From: Magnetofaba australis IT-1
GTDB taxonomy: Bacteria > Pseudomonadota > Magnetococcia > Magnetococcales > Magnetococcaceae
DNA: 64,000 bases
Assembly: GCF_002109495.1 (NCBI RefSeq)
Contig: NZ_LVJN01000020.1
Coordinates: forward strand, 852,300 to 916,299
Direction: 5' to 3'
Below the pieces are notes generated by a model. It did not search any database, was not told where the DNA came from, and saw only the letters and a list, made by a program, of their open reading frames with translations. The first letter of the stretch is position 1; each line of letters starts with the position of its first letter. Of the stretch, positions 24,628 through 34,128 are shown piece after piece. The translations under genes and the position numbers were made by a program.

Positions 24628-26721
24628 TTGGCCGCCATCGGATTGCCCGCGTTGAATTGGCAACGCCTGAAACACTTCTCCGACGTCTATATGGCGGTGG
24701 GGGTCATCACCGTGCTGATGGTGATGATCATCCCGTTGCCGTCGGAGCTGCTGGACCTGTTTCTGTCCGTCAATATCTCGTTAGGCGTCGTCATTCTGTT
24801 GACGACCATCTATATCCATAAGCCGCTGGAGTTTTCCGCATTCCCCAGCGTGCTGCTGCTCACCACCATGTTCCGTCTGGCGCTGAACATCGCCACCACC
24901 CGTCTGATCCTGCTGCACGGCGGCGAAGGCGAGGCGGCCGCCGGCGAGGTGATTCGCTCCTTCGGCCAGTTCGTGGTGGGCGGCAACTACGTGGTCGGCG
25001 TGATCGTTTTCTCGATTCTGGTGATCATCAACTTCATCGTCATCACCAAGGGCGCCGGGCGCATCGCCGAAGTGGCGGCCCGCTTCACCTTGGACAAAAT
25101 GCCCGGTAAGCAGATGGCCATCGACGCCGATCTCAACTCCGGCCTGATCACCGAGAGCGAAGCCAAGGCGCGGCGCAAGGAGATCGAGGAGGAGTCGGAG
25201 TTCTTCGGGGCCATGGACGGTGCGTCCAAATTCGTTCGCGGCGACGCCATCGCCGGTATTCTGATCACCCTGATCAACATCATCGGCGGCTTTATCATCG
25301 GCGTGGCGCAGCAGGACTTGAGCCCGGGCGAATCGGCGCAGATCTACACCATTTTGACGGTGGGCGACGGTCTGGTGGCGCAGATCCCCGCGTTGGTGAT
25401 CTCCGCGGCCGCCGGTTTCCTGGTGACTCGCGCCTCCACCGACAAATCCATGGGCGAGCACATGGGCGGCCAGCTCGGCGCCAACCCCCGCGTGATGCTG
25501 CTGTCGGCCACGGTGCTGGGTCTGTTCGCCATCATGCCCGGCATGCCCACCCTGGCTTTCGGCGCGCTGGCGGCGGTGCTGGGCGTGATCGCCTACTTCC
25601 TGTTCCGCAAACAGGAGCAGGTGGAGCAGGTGCAGGCCCACGAGATGGAGGCCGCCGCCGAAGCCGAAGAGCATGTGGAAGAGCCCATCGAGTCCTATCT
25701 CACCCTGGACCTGCTGCGTCTGGATGTGGGCTATGGGCTGATCTCCCTGGTGGACGAGGGGCAGCATGGCGATCTGCTCGACAAGATCCGCTCCATTCGC
25801 CGTCAGTTCGCCATGGACATGGGCTTTGTGGTGCCGCCCATCCACATCAAGGACAATCTGCAGCTCAAACCCGGCGAATACAGCTTCCTGGTCAAAGGGG
25901 TGGAAGTGGGGCGCGGCGAACTCAAGCCCGGCGGCTTCATGGCCATGGAGGGCGGCGAAGTGACAGGCCGTATCGATGGTCAGCAGACCACCGAACCGGC
26001 CTTCGGCCTGCCCGCCATCTGGATCTCGCCCAACGACCGCGAGCGCGCCGAGATGATGGGCTACACCGTGGTGGATCCCTCCACCGTGCTGGCCACCCAC
26101 ATCACCGAGTTGGTGCACAACCACGCCCATGAGATGCTCAACCGCCAGGAGGTGCAGAACCTTCTGGATCTGGTGTCGAAGAATCAGCCCAAGCTGGTGG
26201 AGGAGCTGATCCCGGGCATCGTCACCCTGGGCGATGTGCAGAAGGTGCTGCAAGGGCTGCTGCGCGAACGCGTGTCGGTGCGCGACATGGGCACCATCCT
26301 GGAGACCATCGCCGACTACGCCAAGATCATCAAACAGCCCCAGCAGTTGGTGGAGTTGGTGCGCCAATCGCTGTCGCGCTCCATCGTGCGGCGCTATGTG
26401 GATGATGATGGCCGCCTGCAGGCGCTGGTGTTGGGCGCCGATGCGGAGAACCTGGTGGCCGAGGCCATCGTCGATGGCGAGTATGGCTCCTATCTCTCCA
26501 TGTCGCCGCGTTCGGCCAGTCAGTTGATTGCGCGGGTGCGCGACGAGGTGGAGCGGGTGGCCACGGTGGTGGTGCAGCCGGTGCTGGTGACCGGTCCGCG
26601 GGTGCGGCCGTTCGTCAAACAGGCCACCGAGGCGGCGCTGCCGCACCTGGTGGTGCTGTCGCAAAACGAAGTGCCCGGCAATACGCCGGTGCAATCCCTG
26701 GGCACGGTGGGCCTCTCCTGA
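24628..26721 (+). CDS. flhA: Flagellar export apparatus protein FlhA
   Basis: A 697-aa inner-membrane gate component of the flagellar type III secretion system. It has N-terminal helices (VYMAVGVITVLMVMIIPLPS onward), the FHIPEP-type cytoplasmic loop FTLDKMPGKQMAIDADLN...RRKEIEEESEFFGAMDGA, and a large C-terminal cytoplasmic domain. The start is TTG 24628 with GGGAGG five bases upstream; this keeps the short cytoplasmic N-terminus before the first helix. It opens a flagellar operon with flhF, flhG and fliA. Confidence 0.95.
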   Translation: MAAIGLPALNWQRLKHFSDVYMAVGVITVLMVMIIPLPSELLDLFLSVNISLGVVILLTTIYIHKPLEFSAFPSVLLLTTMFRLALNIATTRLILLHGGEGEAAAGEVIRSFGQFVVGGNYVVGVIVFSILVIINFIVITKGAGRIAEVAARFTLDKMPGKQMAIDADLNSGLITESEAKARRKEIEEESEFFGAMDGASKFVRGDAIAGILITLINIIGGFIIGVAQQDLSPGESAQIYTILTVGDGLVAQIPALVISAAAGFLVTRASTDKSMGEHMGGQLGANPRVMLLSATVLGLFAIMPGMPTLAFGALAAVLGVIAYFLFRKQEQVEQVQAHEMEAAAEAEEHVEEPIESYLTLDLLRLDVGYGLISLVDEGQHGDLLDKIRSIRRQFAMDMGFVVPPIHIKDNLQLKPGEYSFLVKGVEVGRGELKPGGFMAMEGGEVTGRIDGQQTTEPAFGLPAIWISPNDRERAEMMGYTVVDPSTVLATHITELVHNHAHEMLNRQEVQNLLDLVSKNQPKLVEELIPGIVTLGDVQKVLQGLLRERVSVRDMGTILETIADYAKIIKQPQQLVELVRQSLSRSIVRRYVDDDGRLQALVLGADAENLVAEAIVDGEYGSYLSMSPRSASQLIARVRDEVERVATVVVQPVLVTGPRVRPFVKQATEAALPHLVVLSQNEVPGNTPVQSLGTVGLS

Positions 26722-26760
26722 TCGGAGCGGCTCTGGGGTCTCTCATAAGGAATTGAGTCG

Positions 26761-28002
26761 ATGAAAACGAGCACCTTTCAGGCGCGGGATATGCGCGAAG
26801 CCCTTCAGGAGGTGAAGGAGCGGCTGGGTGTGAACGCGGTGATTCTCTCCACCAAGAGCGTGCGCGTACAGGGCGGCGGCTCCATGATTGAAGTCACCGC
26901 CTGTCCGGCTGCGGTCGGCGCCGACGTCATCGAGGAGGAGGCCCCCATCGCGGTGAATGAGTCGCGGCCGGCGGCGCGTTCCCGACGCGGCGGATTCTCC
27001 GCGGTGGTGGATGACCCCGTGGATCTGGGCGGCATGACGGCCAATGAGAAGCCCGCGCCGCGCGCCGAACCGGCTTCTGAGCCTCGCGCCGAAGCGGCGC
27101 GGCGTCCGCTGCGCAGCGGCGGCGGGGCCAATCTGGCGGCGGACCTCTCCACTATTCGCACCTCGCTGGCCAATTTGGAGGCGCGGGTCTCCGGCATGCC
27201 CGGTCCTATGGACAGCGATATTCAGGGCTTGGACGGCGAAGGCAAGAAGCGCTACTCCTGGCTGCTGATGCATGGGGTGGAGGAGCCTATCGCGCGCAAA
27301 CTGGCGGTGGCCGATCGCGGCGAAGGCGAGCGCGGCCTGCACGTGGCGCTGCGTAAATACCTCAAATTCCGCGACCCCCTGGAGGGGCCGGCGCGGGTGA
27401 TCACCCTGGTGGGCCCCACCGGCGTGGGCAAGACCACCACCCTGGCCAAGATCGCCGCCGACCTGCTGCTCAATCGGCGCCGCACCGTGGGCATGATCAC
27501 CCTGGACACCTTCCGCGTGGGCGCGGTGGCGCAGCTGGAGACTTACGCCAAGCTGCTGCAAGTGCGTCTGATCGTGGCGCGCTCCCTGGCCGAGGTGAAG
27601 GCGGGTATGCACGCTCTGGCGCGCTGCGACTACATTCTGGTGGATACGGTAGGCTCGAGCCCCTACAACAAGCGTCAGGTCAACTCCACCGGCAGTCTGC
27701 TGCCGGTGATGGGCGAAGAGCGCGAAGTGCTGCTGTGTATGGCCGCCAACGTGCGCGAAACCGAGCAGCAGGCGGTGTTCCGCCGCTTCTCCTCGCTCAA
27801 CCCCACCGGCCTGATCTTTACCAAATTGGACGAGACGGTGACCTTCGGCGGCATCATCAACGTCGGCGTGCGCGCGCGCCTGCCGCTGACCCTCTACACC
27901 GATGGTCAGCGGGTGCCGGAGAATCTGGGCTGGATGCAGCCGCAGACGCTGGCGACCTGGTTCGAGCAGCAGGACCGGGAGCCCAGCGAGGATGAGGCGT
28001 AA
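26761..28002 (+). CDS. flhF: Flagellar SRP-like GTPase FlhF
   Basis: A 413-aa protein. The N-terminal B domain MKTSTFQARDMREALQEVKERLGVNAVILSTK is typical, a low-complexity linker follows, then an SRP-type NG domain with P-loop VGPTGVGKTTTLAKIAA, TLDTFRVGAVAQLETY and TKLDETVTFGGIINV. FlhF sets flagellar position and number, usually at a cell pole. The threonine-rich G1 and downstream flhG support this call over ffh/ftsY. Confidence 0.95.
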   Translation: MKTSTFQARDMREALQEVKERLGVNAVILSTKSVRVQGGGSMIEVTACPAAVGADVIEEEAPIAVNESRPAARSRRGGFSAVVDDPVDLGGMTANEKPAPRAEPASEPRAEAARRPLRSGGGANLAADLSTIRTSLANLEARVSGMPGPMDSDIQGLDGEGKKRYSWLLMHGVEEPIARKLAVADRGEGERGLHVALRKYLKFRDPLEGPARVITLVGPTGVGKTTTLAKIAADLLLNRRRTVGMITLDTFRVGAVAQLETYAKLLQVRLIVARSLAEVKAGMHALARCDYILVDTVGSSPYNKRQVNSTGSLLPVMGEEREVLLCMAANVRETEQQAVFRRFSSLNPTGLIFTKLDETVTFGGIINVGVRARLPLTLYTDGQRVPENLGWMQPQTLATWFEQQDREPSEDEA

Positions 28003-28038
28003 TCACGTCGATTGCGTCAGCAAGGAAGGCGAGAACAG

Positions 28039-29004
28039 ATGATCGAAGATCTGGACAACCAGGCGTCGAAACTGCGGGAGCTGGCGGCCAAAGCGGAGAA
28101 GGAGCGCCGTTTGGGGCTCAATCCCGACATCGTCCCGGCGCAGCCCCTGACCCCCTCCGGGCGGGTGAGCGAACGCAAGGTGCCCTACACCATCGCCGTG
28201 ACCAGCGGCAAGGGCGGCGTGGGCAAAACCCTGGTTTCGGTGAATATGGCGATCCATTTCGCCGCCCAGGGGCTCAAAGTGCTGATCATCGACGCCGACC
28301 TGGGGCTGGCCAACATCGACGTGGTGTTGGGGCTATCGCCCGAACACACCATTGAGGACGTCATCGCCGGGCGGCTGTCGCTGGACGACGTGGCCCTGCC
28401 TGGCCCGCCGGGGATCACCATTCTGCCCGCCGCCTCCGGCGTGGCGGAGCTGGCGGACATGAATGATGAGCAGCGCATGTCCCTGCTCGACCACATCGAT
28501 CGCTGGAACGCCGACTTCGATGTGGTGATCGTCGATACCGGCGCGGGCATCTCGCCCAATGTGCGCTACTTTGTGCTGTCGGTGGAGAAGATCCTGGTGG
28601 TGGCCACCCCAGACCCGGCCTCGGTGACCGACGCCTATGCGCTGATGAAGGTGATGAATCTCAACCACCGCCTGAACAACTTCGACCTGGTGGTCAACCA
28701 GGTGGAGAGCGCGCGTCAGGCCAAGGAGGTCTACCGCACGCTGCATCAGGTGGCCGACCGCTTCCTCAATCTGGGGCTGGGCTACGCCGGACACATCCCC
28801 AGCGACGGCCAGTTGGTGCAGGCGGTGCGCCAGCAGAAACCGGTCTCTGAACTCTACCCGGACGCCGAGGCCTCCAAGGCTTTTGGCGCCCTGACCGAAA
28901 CACTGATGCGCGCCTGGCGACAGGGGCGCGACAACGACGGGCGCGCCACGCTGTTTTGGCGGCGTATTCTTGATGATAACACCTCCACCACCGAGGGCGG
29001 TTGA
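28039..29004 (+). CDS. flhG: Flagellar number regulator FlhG/FleN (MinD-like ATPase)
   Basis: A 321-aa ParA/MinD-family ATPase. An N-terminal helix (DNQASKLRELAAKAEKE) resembling the FlhF-activating segment precedes the deviant Walker A SGKGGVGKTLVSVNM and IIDADLGLANIDVVLG. FlhG limits flagellar number with FlhF. ATG 28039 with AAGGAAGGCGAG upstream is preferred to the upstream TTG. The stop overlaps or touches the fliA start region. Confidence 0.95.
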   Translation: MIEDLDNQASKLRELAAKAEKERRLGLNPDIVPAQPLTPSGRVSERKVPYTIAVTSGKGGVGKTLVSVNMAIHFAAQGLKVLIIDADLGLANIDVVLGLSPEHTIEDVIAGRLSLDDVALPGPPGITILPAASGVAELADMNDEQRMSLLDHIDRWNADFDVVIVDTGAGISPNVRYFVLSVEKILVVATPDPASVTDAYALMKVMNLNHRLNNFDLVVNQVESARQAKEVYRTLHQVADRFLNLGLGYAGHIPSDGQLVQAVRQQKPVSELYPDAEASKAFGALTETLMRAWRQGRDNDGRATLFWRRILDDNTSTTEGG

Positions 29005-29009
29005 TCGCC

Positions 29010-29819
29010 ATGTCCATCATGACCATGCATAAGCCCAACCTGGACAAATCCCAGGAAAAAGCCGATCCCGCCTGGCAGGATATGAGCCGGGAGGAGATCA
29101 TTCTCAAATACGCGCCCATGGTCAAATACGTGGCCGGGCGCATCTCCATGAAGCTGCCGCAGTCGGTGGATGTGGATGATCTGTGCCAAGTCGGCGTGCT
29201 GGGATTGATCGACGCGGTGGAGAAGTTCGATCCCGAACGCGGCATCAAATTCCAGACCTACGCCGAGTTCCGCATTCGCGGCGCCATTCTCGACGAGTTG
29301 CGCGCCATGGACTGGGTGCCGCGTCAGGTGCGCCAGACCGCCACCCAGATCCAGGAGGCCTACAACCAACTGGAGGGGGAGAACGGCGAACCGGCTGCCG
29401 ACAAGGATGTGGCCGAGGCCATGGGCATCACCTTGGATGAGTTCTACGCCCAGTTGGCCACGGTGCGCAGCATCTCCATCGTCGGTTTCGACGACCTGCG
29501 GCCCATGAGCTCCGATGATGACGATTGGGATATCCTGGAGGTGCTGGCCGACCCCACGGTGATCGACCCGGTGGAGACCATCGGGCTGGGCGAGATGCGC
29601 GAGGCGTTGGCGCAGGCCATTGACAGCCTGCCGGAGAAAGAGAAACTGGTGGTCACTCTCTACTACTTTGAAGAGCTGACCATGAGTGAAATCGGCGAAG
29701 TCCTGGAGTTGACCGAATCGCGCATCTCGCAGCTGCACAGCAAAGCGGCGCTGCGCATGCGCGCGCGGATCAAACGGGTGATACAGCGCGGCGAGGCGGC
29801 CTCAGGAGGGGAGCCATGA
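29010..29819 (+). CDS. fliA: Flagellar sigma factor FliA (sigma-28)
   Basis: A 269-aa sigma factor. Region 2 includes YAPMVKYVAGRISMKLP and VDDLCQVGVLGLIDAVEKFDP, then FQTYAEFRIRGAILDELR; region 4 is SLPEKEKLVVTLYYFEELTMSEIGEVL...SRISQLHSKA. These match FliA rather than RpoD. ATG 29010 follows GAGGGCGG; a TTG at 29001 is also in frame. It directs late flagellar and chemotaxis genes. It is followed by a DUF2802 gene with a 4-bp overlap. Confidence 0.95.
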   Translation: MSIMTMHKPNLDKSQEKADPAWQDMSREEIILKYAPMVKYVAGRISMKLPQSVDVDDLCQVGVLGLIDAVEKFDPERGIKFQTYAEFRIRGAILDELRAMDWVPRQVRQTATQIQEAYNQLEGENGEPAADKDVAEAMGITLDEFYAQLATVRSISIVGFDDLRPMSSDDDDWDILEVLADPTVIDPVETIGLGEMREALAQAIDSLPEKEKLVVTLYYFEELTMSEIGEVLELTESRISQLHSKAALRMRARIKRVIQRGEAASGGEP

Positions 29820-30364
29820 CGCTGTGGAATCTGCTGGTCATTATCTGCTTTGCGGTGCTCTATCTGGGGTTGGCGCTGGTGTTCATGCAGATCAAGGGTC
29901 TGCGTGAAGAGTTGCTGCGCCGTGAGGACGCCGCCGAAGCGGTGGTGACCCAGGATGAGCCGATGTTTGGCGAGCGCGGTGCGGGCGACGGCGCCGACAC
30001 CGGCGTGATTCTGGGCGAGATGGCGGCCATGGAGTCGCGCCTGACCGAAGCTGTGGCCAGCGTGCCCGATGCGTTGGGGCAGGATCTGGAGGCCATCCAT
30101 CAGGAGTTGCGCTATCTGGAACGCTCCCAAGGATCGCCGCAACATGCGCCGCAGCATGGCTCAATGGGCGGGCATATGGGCGGCGGCATGAGCGGAGTTG
30201 TCTCCGGTGGGGCCAAGCCCGACGCCTACCGCGAGGCCAAACTGCTGCTGGCCAATGGCGTGGATGAGGAACGGGTGATCAGCGAAACCGGTCTCACAGT
30301 GGAGGAGGTGAGCCTGCTCAAACGGCTCTCCAATCAGGAGTCATCGCGCGATATGGAGATGTAA
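29816..30364 (+). CDS. DUF2802 membrane protein of flagellar operon
   Basis: A 182-aa protein: one N-terminal transmembrane helix (LLVIICFAVLYLGLALVFM), a charged, partly coiled linker, a Gly/Met/His-rich stretch (GGHMGGGMSGVVSGG), and a C-terminal helix-turn-helix-like DUF2802 region (YREAKLLLANGVDEERVISETGL). DUF2802 proteins occur just after flhFG-fliA in many polar flagellates. The function is unknown, but conserved context ties it to motility. The start overlaps fliA (ATGA). Confidence 0.75.
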   Translation: MTLWNLLVIICFAVLYLGLALVFMQIKGLREELLRREDAAEAVVTQDEPMFGERGAGDGADTGVILGEMAAMESRLTEAVASVPDALGQDLEAIHQELRYLERSQGSPQHAPQHGSMGGHMGGGMSGVVSGGAKPDAYREAKLLLANGVDEERVISETGLTVEEVSLLKRLSNQESSRDMEM

Positions 30365-30439
30365 TCGGCGCGCGCTCTTCCCGGCTGTTGAGGGAAACAA
30401 CTGACCGCATCAGGTCGCCGCGCGAGGAGCGTGAGGCGC

Positions 30440-31540
30440 ATGATCGTTATTCAAACACCCGCCGCCGGGCAATCCGGCGGCGCCGTGCGTTCCGGCGCCA
30501 GTGGAGCCAACCTTGCGATGGGGCAGGTGCTGGGCGCGCGGGTGCAGAGCGTCAACGCTGACGGCTCCGGGGTGATGCGCATGGCCGATGGCGCCACTCT
30601 GGCGTTTACCGGCGGCGCTGGATTGCGGCCCGGCGAGCAGGTGCGCATGGAGGTGATGCGGCTGCAGCCGGAGATGGCGCTGAAACTGATCAATAGTGAA
30701 AGCGGGTCCGCCGCCAAGCTGGCGCAGAACCTGGAACAGAGCCTGGCGCGGGCGCCGGATCTGTTCAAGAGCTTGTTGCAAGCCGCCGAAGCCGAGACCC
30801 AGAGCGCCGCCGTGCGCGCCCGCGGTGGTTCCGCCTCGCGCGCAGCGGGGGGGCGTTTCGCCACTTTGCAGGGCCAATCCCTGGCGTCGGTTCTTAAGAA
30901 CAATCTGCCCAATCTCTCCTTGAATGCGCTAATCAAAGGTGACGCCGCCGCGTTGGCCAAACTGTTTGAGAGCGGCAATCGTCTGCAGGTGGCCGAATCG
31001 GTGCGCGCGCTGCAGCAGGCGGCGGCGCAACTGCGCGGCGACGGCGTGAGCGATGTCGATGTGGCGGCGACCCGCGCGTCGCTCAATCGCATGGGCGATC
31101 TGCTGGCGATGCAGGAGCTGCTGCCGCGCACCGCCCAGGCCGATGCGCAGACCGCGCTGTTGGGTTACCGCATCTTCTGGCTCGATGAGGGCGGTCTGGG
31201 CGAGGCGATGGTGTGGCGCGAGCGTGAACGCAAGCGTCAGCAGGCGCAGGAGGGCGGCGAGGTGACCTCGGTGCTGCTCTCCCTGAATATGCTCAATCTG
31301 GGCGCGGTGCAGGCGCGCGCGGCGCTGGCCGATGGTTGGCTGTCGGTCAATCTGCGCGCTGAGGAGGAGGCCGCTTTGGCGGCGCTGCGCTCTGACGTTT
31401 CCAGCTTGCGCCAGGGCATGATCGACGCCGGGTTGCCTCTGCAAAGCCTGGACCTGGGGCGCTTAAGTTGGGGCGAATTGCAAGGTGCGCGCGAGCAGGC
31501 GTTGGGGACCGGTGCAGCCGGTTTCGAGGCCTCGGCATGA
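30440..31540 (+). CDS. FliK-like flagellar hook-length control protein
   Basis: A 366-aa, Ala/Arg-rich protein with weak sequence conservation. The C-terminal third resembles the Flg_hook domain of FliK: LSLNMLNLGAVQARAALADGWLSVNLRAEEEAALAALR, followed by LRQGMIDAGLPLQSLDL. It lies between the DUF2802 gene and an FlhB-C-like gene, the usual place of a second FliK-like protein. ATG 30440 is preferred (GAGGAG at 30424) over GTG 30431. The assignment as FliK rests on this domain and context. Confidence 0.68.
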   Translation: MIVIQTPAAGQSGGAVRSGASGANLAMGQVLGARVQSVNADGSGVMRMADGATLAFTGGAGLRPGEQVRMEVMRLQPEMALKLINSESGSAAKLAQNLEQSLARAPDLFKSLLQAAEAETQSAAVRARGGSASRAAGGRFATLQGQSLASVLKNNLPNLSLNALIKGDAAALAKLFESGNRLQVAESVRALQQAAAQLRGDGVSDVDVAATRASLNRMGDLLAMQELLPRTAQADAQTALLGYRIFWLDEGGLGEAMVWRERERKRQQAQEGGEVTSVLLSLNMLNLGAVQARAALADGWLSVNLRAEEEAALAALRSDVSSLRQGMIDAGLPLQSLDLGRLSWGELQGAREQALGTGAAGFEASA

Positions 31541-31845
31541 GCGACGGCTCCACGCGCAAGACCCACCATCAGCGCAAAGCGGTGGCGTTGCGCTATAAGC
31601 GCGGCTCGGAACCTGCGCCGCGGGTGAGCGCCGCCGGGCGCGGGCGGGTGGCGGAGACGATTCTGGCCAAGGCCGCCGAGGCGGGGGTGCCGCTGGTGGA
31701 GGACGCCGATCTGGTCAATTTGCTGGATAAGGTGCCGGTGGGCGAGAGCATTCCGCCTGTGCTGTATAAAGCGGTGGCGGAGGTGCTCTCCTACGTCTAT
31801 CGGGTCAATCGGCGCTTTGCCGAGCGCCTGGATGCAGGCGAGTAA
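31537..31845 (+). CDS. FlhB C-terminal-domain protein (FlhB2)
   Basis: A 102-aa stand-alone homologue of the cytoplasmic domain of FlhB. RKAVALRYKRGSEPAPRVSAAGRG resembles the region after the NPTH cleavage site, and AETILAKAAEAGVPLVEDADLVNLLDKVPVGESIPPVLYKAVAEVLSYVY matches FlhB-C. The membrane half and the NPTH motif are absent. Such proteins usually sit downstream of a FliK-like gene, as here. It may affect substrate switching. Its ATG overlaps the fliK-like stop. Confidence 0.85.
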   Translation: MSDGSTRKTHHQRKAVALRYKRGSEPAPRVSAAGRGRVAETILAKAAEAGVPLVEDADLVNLLDKVPVGESIPPVLYKAVAEVLSYVYRVNRRFAERLDAGE

Positions 31846-31870
31846 TCACGCAACGAAGAGGACAGACGGC

Positions 31871-32311
31871 ATGCTGCAGATCGCCGTGCGGTTGTTGATG
31901 ACGCAACATGAAGAGATCCGGGTGGCGGCGGCGCAGTTGGCCGAGCTGCTGGATGTGGGCGCGCACGAGCCGACGCTGCGGGCGCAGATGCTGCGCGACG
32001 CCACGCGTAATCTGGAGAGTCGTTTGCGCGCGCACCTGGAGCAGGAGGATTACCTGATCTACCCCAAGGCCATGGCCCACGCCGATCCCCTGTTGCGGCG
32101 TCTGGCCGAGAGCGGATTTGTGGATATAGGTCGCCGCACGCGCTCTTTGCGGGAGTTCTTCGCCCGTTGGCCCGACGCCGCCGCTATTGAGGCCGTGCCA
32201 GAGCGCTTTATGGCCGACGCCCGCTACTGCCTGAAAAAACTCAGCGAGCGGATTCAGTTCGAAGAGGAGCGTCTGTTCCCGGCGGTGCTGGACGCCCCGG
32301 GTCGGGATTGA
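31871..32311 (+). CDS. Hemerythrin HHE-domain protein
   Basis: A 146-aa four-helix-bundle protein. Helix 1 has TQHEEIR, helix 2 HLEQEDYLIYP, and helix 4 EEERLFPAV. This resembles the HHE cation-binding family, but I do not see a full set of His ligands, so oxygen or NO binding is uncertain. ATG 31871 is preceded by GAAGAGGA; it follows flhB2 by 25 bp and may be co-transcribed with the flagellar genes. Confidence 0.75.
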   Translation: MLQIAVRLLMTQHEEIRVAAAQLAELLDVGAHEPTLRAQMLRDATRNLESRLRAHLEQEDYLIYPKAMAHADPLLRRLAESGFVDIGRRTRSLREFFARWPDAAAIEAVPERFMADARYCLKKLSERIQFEEERLFPAVLDAPGRD

Positions 32312-32351
32312 CGCACCGGTAGGAGGCGGTCTGGTCTAAAATTATGCGAAA

Positions 32352-32652
32352 CCAAAACTGTACAGAATGTCAAATGTTTGCGTGACGTCGGTTCAGCTTG
32401 CGTTGACTCTGGGACAAATTTCCAACGGAAATTTGTCGGGATTGATTCGGGCCATCCATGGCCCTCACCCTTCGGGCTCGCTGCGCGAGTCCGATTTGGC
32501 AATCCTGCCAAATCGTCATAGGGTCTGTGACCCTTAAGCGGGTATGGGCGGAGCCCATGGTTTGGATTTTGATCTTGGGAGCTCGAGGGCAAAGCCCTCG
32601 ATATCTTTCATTTCCAAAATAGCCAATGTTCTGTTTTGAATTCGACTGACTG
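32352..32652 (+). repeat. Modular hairpin repeat, copy A3 with nested submodule
   Basis: Left edge AATGTTTGCGTGAC, stem CAAATTTCCAACGGAAATTTG, then a nested ~72-bp submodule (three hairpins: GGGCCATCCATGGCCC, GGGCTCGCTGCGCGAGTCC and GATTTGGCAATCCTGCCAAATC), then the standard GGGTCTGTGACCC, ATGGGCGGAGCCCAT and CTCGAGGGC-AAA-GCCCTCGA stems. It separates convergent genes and ends just before the map stop codon. The submodule is inverted relative to copy A4. Confidence 0.88.
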
Positions 32653-32654
32653 GA

Positions 32655-33422
32655 TCAGGTGATGGGATATTCGCCGTCAATGTCGGTGAGTACTTCATAG
32701 CCGGTGTCGGTGACCAGAATAGTGTGTTCGAACTGGCTGGAGAGGCTGTGGTCGCGGGTCACCACGGTCCACTTGTCGGGCATGTGCTTGATGGCCGGTT
32801 TGCCCAGATTGACCATGGGTTCGATGGTGAAGGTCATGCCCGGCTTCATCTCCACCCCTTCGCCGCGCACGCCATAGTGCAGCACGGCGGGCTCCTCATG
32901 GAATTTGCGGCCAATGCCGTGGCCGCAATACTCCCGCACCACGGTGCAACGATTTTTGCGCGCATGCTCTTCGATCACCGCGCCGATGTCGCCGATGTGT
33001 CCGCCCGGGCGCACCTGCCCAATCCCCAGATCCAGACACTCCTTGGCGATGCGCACGATCTTCTCGGCTTTGGGTGAGGGCTTGCCGACGAAAAAGGTCT
33101 TGCTGTTGTCGCCGTACCAGCCATCCAGCGTGGTGGTGATGTCCACATTGATGATGTCGCCGTCGCGCAGTTCGCGGTCGCTGGGGATGCCGTGGCACAC
33201 CTGATGGTTGACCGAGGTGCAGATGGACTTGGGAAAGCCGCGGTAGTTGAGCGGCGACGGGTAGGCGTTGTGATCAATGATGTATTGATGGCAGATTTCG
33301 TTTAACTGGTCGGTGGTCACGCCGGGTTTGACGTGCTCTTCGATCATCTTCAACGTCTCGGCGGCCAGCACGCAGCTGGGGCGCATCTGTTCGATTTCAG
33401 CAGGGCTCTTCATGGTGATCAT
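32655..33422 (-). CDS. map: Methionine aminopeptidase, type I
   Basis: A 255-aa enzyme that removes the initiator Met. Metal ligands are in INVDITTTLDGWYGD, CGHGIGRKFHEEP, MTFTIEPMV and SQFEHTILVT. The start ATG 33422 overlaps the sfsA stop by four bases; MKSPAEI from 33413 is an alternative start. It is the last gene of the PDZ-sfsA-map set on the minus strand. Confidence 0.95.
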   Translation of the reverse strand: MITMKSPAEIEQMRPSCVLAAETLKMIEEHVKPGVTTDQLNEICHQYIIDHNAYPSPLNYRGFPKSICTSVNHQVCHGIPSDRELRDGDIINVDITTTLDGWYGDNSKTFFVGKPSPKAEKIVRIAKECLDLGIGQVRPGGHIGDIGAVIEEHARKNRCTVVREYCGHGIGRKFHEEPAVLHYGVRGEGVEMKPGMTFTIEPMVNLGKPAIKHMPDKWTVVTRDHSLSSQFEHTILVTDTGYEVLTDIDGEYPIT

Positions 33423-34123
33423 GCGGGATCCATCTCCAGGGGCGTCGGCCCTCTTACTGTCACGCCTTGCGCCGTGACATCACAAGCGTAAGCCAAAATG
33501 CGCACGCCATCGTCTTGCGCGCGGCGCAGTCCGGCGGCGTAGTCCGGGTCGATCTCATGGGCGGCGCGCAGTGTCGCGCAGTCGCCCCGTTGAATTAAAA
33601 ACAGCAAGCTGGCGTCGAGTCCTTCGGCGCGGGCGCGGCGCAACTCCTCCAAGTGGCGCTGGCCGCGAGTGGTCACCGCATCGGGAAAGGCGGCGCACGC
33701 GCCGATGCGCAGCGTCACGCTCTTGACCTCCATGTAGCCAAGGGGACCATTCTCGCCATCGAGGCGGAAATCCAGCCGCGAGTCGCCATAGCGCGCCTCT
33801 CTTTTGAGGCTGGAAAAGCCATTCAGTTCCGTGATTTGACCCGCCAGCAGCGCCTCTTCGGCGATGCGGTTGGCCAGCCCGGTGTGGATGCCCACCCAGG
33901 CCCCGTCGGCCTCCACCTGTTGCCAACTCCAGGCCAACTTGCGTTTGGGGTCGGGTTCGTGGCTCACGCGCACGCGGGCGTTGTCCGCCATCAGGCCGCG
34001 CATGGAGCCGGAGTTGGCGCAGTGGGCGGTGATGGCTTCGCCGGAATCCAGCACGATATCGGCCAGGAACCGTTTATAGCGTTTGCGCAGACGGCCCGAC
34101 AGCAGCGGGGTGGGGTACTCCAC
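33419..34123 (-). CDS. sfsA: Sugar fermentation stimulation protein SfsA homologue
   Basis: A 234-aa DNA-binding/nuclease-fold protein, the length of the E. coli protein. Conserved blocks are CANSGSMRGL, LDFRLDGENG, YMEVKSVTL, FPDAVTTRGQRHLEEL. Its biochemical role is unsettled. The start is inferred as GTG 34123 (MEYPTPLLSGRLRKRYKRF), since longer extensions run into the PDZ gene, which ends at 34129. There is no strong Shine-Dalgarno, so translation may depend on the upstream gene. Confidence 0.88.
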   Translation of the reverse strand: MEYPTPLLSGRLRKRYKRFLADIVLDSGEAITAHCANSGSMRGLMADNARVRVSHEPDPKRKLAWSWQQVEADGAWVGIHTGLANRIAEEALLAGQITELNGFSSLKREARYGDSRLDFRLDGENGPLGYMEVKSVTLRIGACAAFPDAVTTRGQRHLEELRRARAEGLDASLLFLIQRGDCATLRAAHEIDPDYAAGLRRAQDDGVRILAYACDVTAQGVTVRGPTPLEMDPA

Positions 34124-34128
34124 GCCGT

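Noticed and set aside
24781-26694. 637-codon open frame on the minus strand
   Set aside because: Shadow of flhA; His/Gly/Gln-rich translation without any recognisable domain.
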